Both the position numbers and the translations under genes were made by a program. A model generated the notes under the pieces. The model did no database searches and was not told the DNA's origin. It saw nothing but the letters and a program-made list of their open reading frames with translations. Shown here piece by piece: positions 58,824-64,000 of a DNA stretch of 64,000 bases. The stretch spans positions 868,001-932,000 of the forward strand of contig NC_021985.1 in NCBI RefSeq assembly GCF_000444875.1, read 5' to 3'. How positions within the stretch are numbered: position 1 is the stretch's first letter; each line of letters starts with the position of its first letter. The stretch is from Streptomyces collinus Tu 365. Lineage in GTDB: Bacteria; Actinomycetota; Actinomycetes; Streptomycetales; Streptomycetaceae.

Positions 58824-59738
58824 ATGGCGAACGACAGCGTTGCGGCGGAACCGGCGAGATCCCGGCGGCGGAGTGCCGTGCTGGGGGCGGCGATCGGGGG
58901 CTGCGCCCTCGTCGCCGCGTCGACGGCACCCGCCGCCGCGCACCCCGCCCATCCGCGCGACCTCACCTACGTCTCCCTCGGGGACTCCTACACCTCGGGG
59001 CCCGCGATCCCGGGCCAGGTGGACGCCGGCTGCGCCCGCTCCGACCACAACTACCCCTCGCTGCTGGCGGCCCGGCGGGGCGTGACCGCGTTCAAGGACG
59101 TGAGCTGCGCGGGGGCCACGACCGAGGAGATGTGGAAGGCGCAGGGCACCAACGCCCCCCAACTCGACGCCCTGGGGCGGAACACGGACCTGGTGACGGT
59201 GCAGATCGGCGGCAACGACGTCGGCTTCGGCCCGATCATCAGCACCTGCGCCCGGCTCGGCGTCCAGGACCCGGCCGGCAACCCCTGCGAGCGCTCCTAC
59301 CGGGCCGCGGGCTACGACCGGCTGGCGCTCACCGTGCTGCAGACCGCGCCGAAGATCGACCGGGTGCTGCGGGCCGTGCACGCCCGCGCCCCGCACGCGC
59401 GGGTGCTCCTCGTCGGCTACCCGGACCTGCTGCCGGACGACGGCAGCGGCTGCTTCCCCTCGGTGCCGTTCGCCGAGGGCGACTTCCCCTATCTGCGCGA
59501 CACCGAGAAGCGGCTGAACCTGATGCTGCGTCTGGTGGCGTCGTGGAACCGGGCCGAGTACGTCGACACCTACGGTCCCACGGTGGGCCACGACATGTGC
59601 AAGGCGCCCGCGGACCGCTGGATCGAGCCGTTGCAGCCGGCTTCGCCCGCGGCCCCCGCCCACCCCAACGCCAAGGGCGAGGCGGCCATGGCCGAGGCCG
59701 TGCTGGACCGGCTCGGCCCCGCTCGCGGACGCGGCTGA
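58824..59738 (+). CDS. Secreted SGNH/GDSL hydrolase
   Basis: A 304-aa extracellular esterase. Residues 1-39 are an export signal with RRRSAVLGAAIGG. The SGNH blocks are visible: SLGDSYTSGP (nucleophile Ser), block III GGNDVGFG, and the C-terminal AHPNAKGEA supplying the catalytic Asp/His region. Cys pairs (GCARS/SCAG, TCARL/PCERS, GCFP/DMCKA) fit the disulfides of Streptomyces lipases of this family. It probably hydrolyses lipid or acyl esters outside the cell. A 17-bp hairpin follows. Confidence 0.9.
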   Translation: MANDSVAAEPARSRRRSAVLGAAIGGCALVAASTAPAAAHPAHPRDLTYVSLGDSYTSGPAIPGQVDAGCARSDHNYPSLLAARRGVTAFKDVSCAGATTEEMWKAQGTNAPQLDALGRNTDLVTVQIGGNDVGFGPIISTCARLGVQDPAGNPCERSYRAAGYDRLALTVLQTAPKIDRVLRAVHARAPHARVLLVGYPDLLPDDGSGCFPSVPFAEGDFPYLRDTEKRLNLMLRLVASWNRAEYVDTYGPTVGHDMCKAPADRWIEPLQPASPAAPAHPNAKGEAAMAEAVLDRLGPARGRG

Positions 59739-59754
59739 GGTCCTCGGTCCGCCG

Positions 59755-59792
59755 CGCGACGGCCTCCGCCCGGGCGGGCGGAGGCCGTCGCG
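59755..59792. terminator. 17-bp perfect hairpin between convergent genes
   Basis: CGCGACGGCCTCCGCCC (59755-59771) pairs exactly with its complement (59776-59792) around a 4-nt loop. It lies between the GDSL hydrolase and phosphoglucomutase ends and should terminate both. Confidence 0.85.
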
Positions 59793-59816
59793 GTCGTGAG
59801 GAACGGGACCGTGGCA

Positions 59817-61457
59817 TCAGCCGCCGAGCGCGGCCTGGACCACCGCCTTGGCCTCCTCCTGCACCCGCGCGAGGTGGTCGGGGCCGTGGAACGACTCGGC
59901 GTAGATCTTGTAGACGTCCTCCGTGCCCGAAGGGCGGGCCGCGAACCAGGCGTTGGCGGTGGTGACCTTGATCCCGCCGATGGCGGCGCCGTTGCCCGGC
60001 GCCTCGCTGAGCACACCGGTGACCGGCTCGTCCGCGAGGGTGTCGGCGGTGACCTGGGCCGGTGACAGCTTGGCCAGCAGCGCCTTCTGCTCGCGGGAGG
60101 CGGGCGCGTCGATCCGGGCGTAGGCGGGTTCGCCGAAGCGGGCGGTGAGGTCGGCGTAGTGCTCCGAGGGGGTCCGGTCGGTGACGGCCGTGATCTCGGA
60201 GGCGAGCAGGGCCAGCAGGATGCCGTCCTTGTCGGTGGTCCACACCGAGCCGTCGCGGCGCAGGAAGGAGGCCCCGGCGGACTCCTCGCCGCCGAATCCG
60301 AGGGTGCCGCCGGCCAGTCCGTCCACGAACCACTTGAACCCGACCGGGACCTCGACGAGCCGGCGGTCCAGGTCCTCGGCGACGCGGTCGATCATCGTGG
60401 AGGACACCAGCGTCTTGCCGATGCCGGTCCCGGCCGGCCAGCGCTCGCGGTGGCGGTAGAGGTAGGAGATGGCGACGGCCAGGTAGTGGTTGGGGTTCAT
60501 CAGCCCGGCGTCCGGGGTCACGATGCCGTGGCGGTCGGCGTCGGCGTCGTTGCCGGTGGCGATGCGGAAGCGGTCGCGCTGCTCGATGAGCGAGGCCATG
60601 GCGTACGGCGAGGAGCAGTCCATGCGGATCTTGCCGTCCCAGTCCAGCGTCATGAACCGCCAGGTGGGGTCGGTGTGCGGGTTGACCACGGTCAGGTCGA
60701 GCCCGTGCTCCTCGGCGATCCGGCCCCAGTAGGCGACGGAGGCGCCGCCGAGCGGGTCGGCGCCGATGCGCACCCCGGCGGCGCGGACCGCGTCGAGGTC
60801 CAGGACGCTGGGCAGGTCGCCGACGTAGGCACCGAGGAAGTCGTACCGCCCGGTGGTCCCGGCGGCGAGCGCACGGGCGTACGTCAGCCGCCGTACGTCT
60901 TTGAGGCCGCCCGCGATGATCTGGTTGGCGCGGTCCTGGATCCAGGAGGTGGCGTCGGACGCCGCGGGTCCGCCGCTGGGCGGGTTGTACTTGAAGCCGC
61001 CGTCGGCGGGCGGGTTGTGCGACGGGGTGACGACCACGCCGTCGGCGAGGCCCGAGGAGCGGCCCCGGTTGTGGGTGAGGATGGCGTGCGAGAGCGCCGG
61101 GGTCGGCGTGTAGCCGTCCGCGCTGTCGACGAGCACCGTCACGTCGTTGGCGGCGAACACCTCGAGGGCGGTGGCCCTGGCGGGCTCGGACAGGGCGTGG
61201 GTGTCGGCGCCGAGGAACAGCGGGCCGTCGATCCCGTTGGCCGTCCGGTACTCGACGATGGCCTGGCTGGTGGCGGCGATGTGGTCCTCGTTGAAGGCGG
61301 TCGCCAGGGACGAACCGCGGTGCCCCGACGTGCCGAACGCCACCCGCTGCCCCGGGTCGGCCGGGTCGGGGTGCAGCGTGTAGTACGCCGTGACCAGCCG
61401 GGCCACGTCGACAAGGTCCTCGGGACCGGCCGGCCGGCCGGCTCGCTCGTGCGGCAT
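59817..61457 (-). CDS. pgm: Phosphoglucomutase (alpha-D-glucose phosphate-specific)
   Basis: A 546-aa enzyme interconverting glucose 1- and 6-phosphate for glycogen, trehalose and cell-wall precursor synthesis. Landmarks are [13 protein letters not shown] near the N-terminus, the phosphoserine loop [21 protein letters not shown] (Ser of TPSHNP), the metal loop [10 protein letters not shown], the sugar-specificity loop [12 protein letters not shown] and the phosphate-binding [10 protein letters not shown]. The start at 61457 follows GGAGGAG; the six-codon longer frame is discarded. Full length for the class. Confidence 0.95.
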   Translation of the reverse strand: MPHERAGRPAGPEDLVDVARLVTAYYTLHPDPADPGQRVAFGTSGHRGSSLATAFNEDHIAATSQAIVEYRTANGIDGPLFLGADTHALSEPARATALEVFAANDVTVLVDSADGYTPTPALSHAILTHNRGRSSGLADGVVVTPSHNPPADGGFKYNPPSGGPAASDATSWIQDRANQIIAGGLKDVRRLTYARALAAGTTGRYDFLGAYVGDLPSVLDLDAVRAAGVRIGADPLGGASVAYWGRIAEEHGLDLTVVNPHTDPTWRFMTLDWDGKIRMDCSSPYAMASLIEQRDRFRIATGNDADADRHGIVTPDAGLMNPNHYLAVAISYLYRHRERWPAGTGIGKTLVSSTMIDRVAEDLDRRLVEVPVGFKWFVDGLAGGTLGFGGEESAGASFLRRDGSVWTTDKDGILLALLASEITAVTDRTPSEHYADLTARFGEPAYARIDAPASREQKALLAKLSPAQVTADTLADEPVTGVLSEAPGNGAAIGGIKVTTANAWFAARPSGTEDVYKIYAESFHGPDHLARVQEEAKAVVQAALGG

Positions 61458-61553
61458 GAGTCCGCTCCTCCGCATCGGTGTGGTCGATCACTCGGAACCC
61501 ATCTTTCCTCGTCGGGGCTCCGGCATGCGAGTGCGCCACCGGCGGCGGGCGAA

Positions 61554-61587
61554 CGGCCCCGGTACGGCTCAGGACGCACCGGGGCCG
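61554..61587 (-). terminator. Hairpin downstream of the chitosanase gene
   Basis: CGGCCCCGGT (61554-61563) pairs perfectly with ACCGGGGCCG (61578-61587) around a 14-nt loop, 16 bp past the leftward chitosanase stop. Probable terminator. Confidence 0.65.
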
Positions 61588-61602
61588 GGACCGCCCGGCG
61601 GC

Positions 61603-62448
61603 TCAGCCGATGTGGTAGCCGTCCCCGTACACCTTCCAGTCCAGCGGCGTGTTCAGGTCGAGGTTGCCCTTGCGCAGGAAGACCCGCTGCTCGGTGTCGA
61701 CCCTGCTGGTGTCGCTGTGCGCCTCCTCCTGCTTCATGGCCCACACCCGGGCGTCGAGGAAGGCGTTGAGGTACGTCGTCTCGTTGCCGCCCTGCGCCGG
61801 CGGCTTGGCGGTGCGCAGGGCCCGCTTGCGGATGTTGCGGAAGCTGGTGGGGTCGTCGCCGTCGCCGTGCATGACGATGGCGTCGTAGTAGGCGAACTGC
61901 CCTAGGGCACGCAGCCCGTCCGCCTTGCCCTGGGCGACCGCGGGGTCGAAGTAGACACGGTCCCGCTCGTCGTTCTGGGCCTGCTGGAACGCGCCGTCCT
62001 GGGCCGCCCTGCGCCAGTCCCTGGGGTAGGCGGGGTCGAGACCGCTGTGCGAGTCCGTGCCGTTCACCCGGCGCAGGGCGGGCAGGTACTTGGCGAGCAC
62101 GTTGCCCGGCTTGCGGTCGGTGTAGAGCTGGACGAGGTCGAGCATGTCGCCGGTGCCGGAGCAGAAGCCGATGATCCCGGCGGTGTAGCCGCGGCCGTCG
62201 CCGATGTCCTCGATGTACTTGTACTGGGCCTTCCAGTCGAGCGAGGAGTTCTCGGCGCTCGACACCAGCTGCATGGCGATCTCCTTCTTCGCCGGGTCGT
62301 CCAGGCCCGGTGCGGCCGACGGTGCCGCCGCCACGCGCGGGGCGCCGAGCAGGGCGCCGGAGGCGACGGCGCCGAACGCGGCGACGAAGGTCCGGCGGGA
62401 GAGGCGGGCGGGGACTGCGGGGGCTGCCGTTTCACGGTCTGCGTGCAC
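61603..62448 (-). CDS. csn: Tat-exported GH46 chitosanase
   Basis: A 281-aa chitosanase. The leader carries a twin-arginine motif (SRRTFVAAFG, RR18-19) and ends near APRVAAAPS. The GH46 core has E66 in SSAENSSLDW and D84 in YIEDIGDGRGYTAG; their 18-residue spacing equals that of the known catalytic Glu22/Asp40 pair. GTG 62448 is chosen because TTGGAG lies eight bases upstream; GTG 62451 is possible. It hydrolyses chitosan outside the cell. The palindrome at 62516-62530 probably controls it. Confidence 0.94.
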   Translation of the reverse strand: MHADRETAAPAVPARLSRRTFVAAFGAVASGALLGAPRVAAAPSAAPGLDDPAKKEIAMQLVSSAENSSLDWKAQYKYIEDIGDGRGYTAGIIGFCSGTGDMLDLVQLYTDRKPGNVLAKYLPALRRVNGTDSHSGLDPAYPRDWRRAAQDGAFQQAQNDERDRVYFDPAVAQGKADGLRALGQFAYYDAIVMHGDGDDPTSFRNIRKRALRTAKPPAQGGNETTYLNAFLDARVWAMKQEEAHSDTSRVDTEQRVFLRKGNLDLNTPLDWKVYGDGYHIG

Positions 62449-62515
62449 CACAGGGACTCCAAGAGCGGGTGGGGGGTGGGCAGTCGGTCCGTACCGCACG
62501 TACCGGCGGCACTGA

Positions 62516-62530
62516 TAGGAAAGTTTCCTA
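62516..62530. promoter_or_regulatory. Palindromic operator upstream of the chitosanase gene
   Basis: TAGGAAAGTTTCCTA is a perfect 7-bp inverted repeat with one central base, about 70 bp upstream of the chitosanase start. It stands out in GC-rich sequence. Chitosanase genes of Streptomyces are known to be repressed by the ROK-family protein CsnR at a palindrome in this position; the regulator is not in this window. Confidence 0.75.
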
Positions 62531-62586
62531 CCAAACACAGACCCAGTGAGGTACCCGTTCCGCGAGAAGTTCGTAGGATCGAACAG

Positions 62587-62629
62587 TGCGGCCCCTGTCT
62601 CGGCCTGGTGCGCCGCGGCAGGGGCCGCA
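62587..62629 (-). terminator. Hairpin downstream of the MFS transporter gene
   Basis: TGCGGCCCCTG (62587-62597) pairs exactly with CAGGGGCCGCA (62619-62629) around 21 nt. It lies 38 bp past the leftward transporter stop and before the chitosanase promoter. Probable terminator. Confidence 0.6.
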
Positions 62630-62666
62630 CCCCCGTCTCACCCCGCCCGTGGGGGCGCCGGGAGCG

Positions 62667-64000
62667 TCACTCGCCGGGCGTCCCCGCCCGCTCCCGCGCG
62701 TACGCGTACAGCTCCTTCGACGTGGTGATCAGCTCCCGCCGCTCCTGGCTCGAACCGACCATCGGCTGGGAGCCGTTGAGCGGCACCTGGGCGCTCTCCG
62801 GCAGGAACCGCACGGTCAGCAGGCCGATGGCGCCGGCCAGCATCAGGTAGTAGGCGGGCATCAGGTCGTCACCGGTGGCGTTGACCAGCGCGGCGGTGAC
62901 GAGCGGAGTGGTGCCGCCGAACGCGGCCACGGCGATGTTGAAGCCGATGCCCATGGCCGCGTAGCGCACCGCCGTCGGGAACAGGGCCGGCAGGGTGGCC
63001 GCGCTCGGCGCGGCGAAGCAGGCCAGCAGGGTGGACAGCACCAGTACCCCGAGGATCGGCGGCCAGGTTCCGTCCGCCTTGATCAGCAGGAAGGAGGGGA
63101 CGGCCAGGACGATCATCGCTGCCGCGGCGACCGCGTAGACGGGCCGTCGGCCGACCCGGTCGCTGAGCCGGCCCAGGAAGGTGATCAGCACGACGATCCA
63201 CACCATGCCGGTCAGCACCAGGACGTCCGCCGAGCCGCTGGAGCGGTGCAGCGTCTCGGTCTGATAGGTCGGCAGATACCCGGTGACCATGTAGTTGGTG
63301 ACGTTGTAGAGCAGCACCAGGCCCATGCAGACCAGCAGCGCGGGCCAGTGGTTGCGGATGATGTCCTTGAACTCGCTGCCGGCCGACTCCTGTGCCAGCC
63401 CCTTCTCGTGCTCGTCCAGTTGCTGCTGGAAGGCGGGCGACTCCTCCAGCTTGAGCCGCATGTACAGGCCGATCACACCGAGCGGCCCGGCGATCAGGAA
63501 CGGGACGCGCCAGCCCCAGGAGAGCATCTGCCCGTCCGTCAGCAGCAGGTTCAGCGCGGTGACCAGCGCCGAACCGAGGGCGTAGCCGACGAACGTGCCG
63601 AAGTCGAGCCAGCTGGAGAGGAACCCGCGCCTGCGGTCCGGGGAGTACTCGGCCACGAAGGTGGTGGCGCCGCCGTACTCGCCGCCGGTGGAGAAGCCCT
63701 GGACCATGCGGGCCAGCAGGAGCAGGACGGGCGCGGCGATGCCGATCGTGGCGTAGCCCGGGATGATCCCGATCGCGAACGTCCCCACGGCCATCATGAT
63801 CATGGTGGTCGCGAGCACCTTCTGCCGGCCGATCCGGTCGCCGAGCGGGCCGAAGACCAGTCCGCCGAGCGGCCGTACGACGAAGGCGGCGGCGAACGTG
63901 GCGAAGGAGGAGATCACCTGGGCGGCCGGGGAGGCGCCGGGGAAGAACACCTTGCCGATGGTGGCGGCGAGATAGCTGTAGACGCCGAAGTCGAACCACT
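62667..64000 (-). CDS. MFS metabolite:H+ symporter, 5' part outside the window
   Basis: At least 444 codons of a major facilitator of the metabolite:H+ symporter (ProP/ShiA-like) type. The frame is open to the window edge, reading WFDFGVYSYLAATIGKVFFP at its visible start, so the true N-terminus lies beyond 64000. Visible signatures include VVRPLGGLVFGPLGDRIGRQ, the MFS loop 2-3 motif, RMVQGFSTGGEYGGATTF, and a second-half loop LGRLSDRVGRRPVY. About eleven membrane segments are included. A substrate such as an organic acid or osmolyte is likely for the class but not resolvable. Confidence 0.88.
   Translation of the reverse strand, partial: WFDFGVYSYLAATIGKVFFPGASPAAQVISSFATFAAAFVVRPLGGLVFGPLGDRIGRQKVLATTMIMMAVGTFAIGIIPGYATIGIAAPVLLLLARMVQGFSTGGEYGGATTFVAEYSPDRRRGFLSSWLDFGTFVGYALGSALVTALNLLLTDGQMLSWGWRVPFLIAGPLGVIGLYMRLKLEESPAFQQQLDEHEKGLAQESAGSEFKDIIRNHWPALLVCMGLVLLYNVTNYMVTGYLPTYQTETLHRSSGSADVLVLTGMVWIVVLITFLGRLSDRVGRRPVYAVAAAAMIVLAVPSFLLIKADGTWPPILGVLVLSTLLACFAAPSAATLPALFPTAVRYAAMGIGFNIAVAAFGGTTPLVTAALVNATGDDLMPAYYLMLAGAIGLLTVRFLPESAQVPLNGSQPMVGSSQERRELITTSKELYAYARERAGTPGE

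Overview
The window reads as a chromosomal segment of a Streptomyces or a very close relative. GC content is very high with strong G/C bias at third codon positions, GTG starts are common, and several hallmark loci are present: a conservon operon, a snapalysin gene divergent from a LysR regulator, a Tat-exported chitosanase, and a group 1h-type [NiFe]-hydrogenase. I see no rRNA, tRNA, CRISPR array, insertion sequence, integrase or replication origin.

Layout. 0-8 kb: a TetR regulator divergent from an NmrA-type oxidoreductase with two related operators, then two divergent PAS-GAF-SpoIIE phosphatases and a GCS2-family glutamate-cysteine ligase. 8-14.5 kb: a GH16-like protein, a cache-domain protein, a GntR/FadR regulator and a divergent four-gene polyamine-type ABC transporter with a palindromic operator between. 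14.5-15.5 kb: about 900 bp of GC-rich minisatellite. 15.6-23.5 kb: an EamA-like membrane protein, then a conservon with a fused double roadblock protein, a CYP157-like P450 lacking the ExxR motif, a CYP154-like P450 and a translationally coupled enoyl-CoA hydratase. 23.5-32.5 kb: small and secreted proteins (snapalysin, hydrolase, deacetylase-like lipoprotein, esterase, DedA protein) and a decayed TatD/EboC-type gene.

32.5-47.7 kb is the most striking block. A forward operon encodes an unrecognised 543-aa protein, hydrogenase small and large subunits, a NifU-like protein, a DUF5947-like protein, two tiny proteins and HypA. It converges on a reverse operon encoding HypX, a maturation protease, HypB, HypF, HypC, HypD and HypE. 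Together these can build and mature a cytoplasmic high-affinity H2 oxidase; HypX fits aerobic CO-ligand synthesis. Two identical 12-bp palindromes spaced 22 bp sit just before the first ribosome-binding site.

47.9-64 kb: small conserved proteins (DUF1360, DUF2267, a 53-aa membrane peptide), an AI-2E-type exporter, a FUSC-like protein, a MOSC protein, a third SpoIIE phosphatase, then secreted enzymes (GH25 muramidase, M1 metallopeptidase, SGNH hydrolase, GH46 chitosanase), phosphoglucomutase and a truncated MFS transporter at the right edge. Strong GC-rich hairpins sit at many gene ends. All starts and functions are read from sequence and remembered family features; no database search was run.
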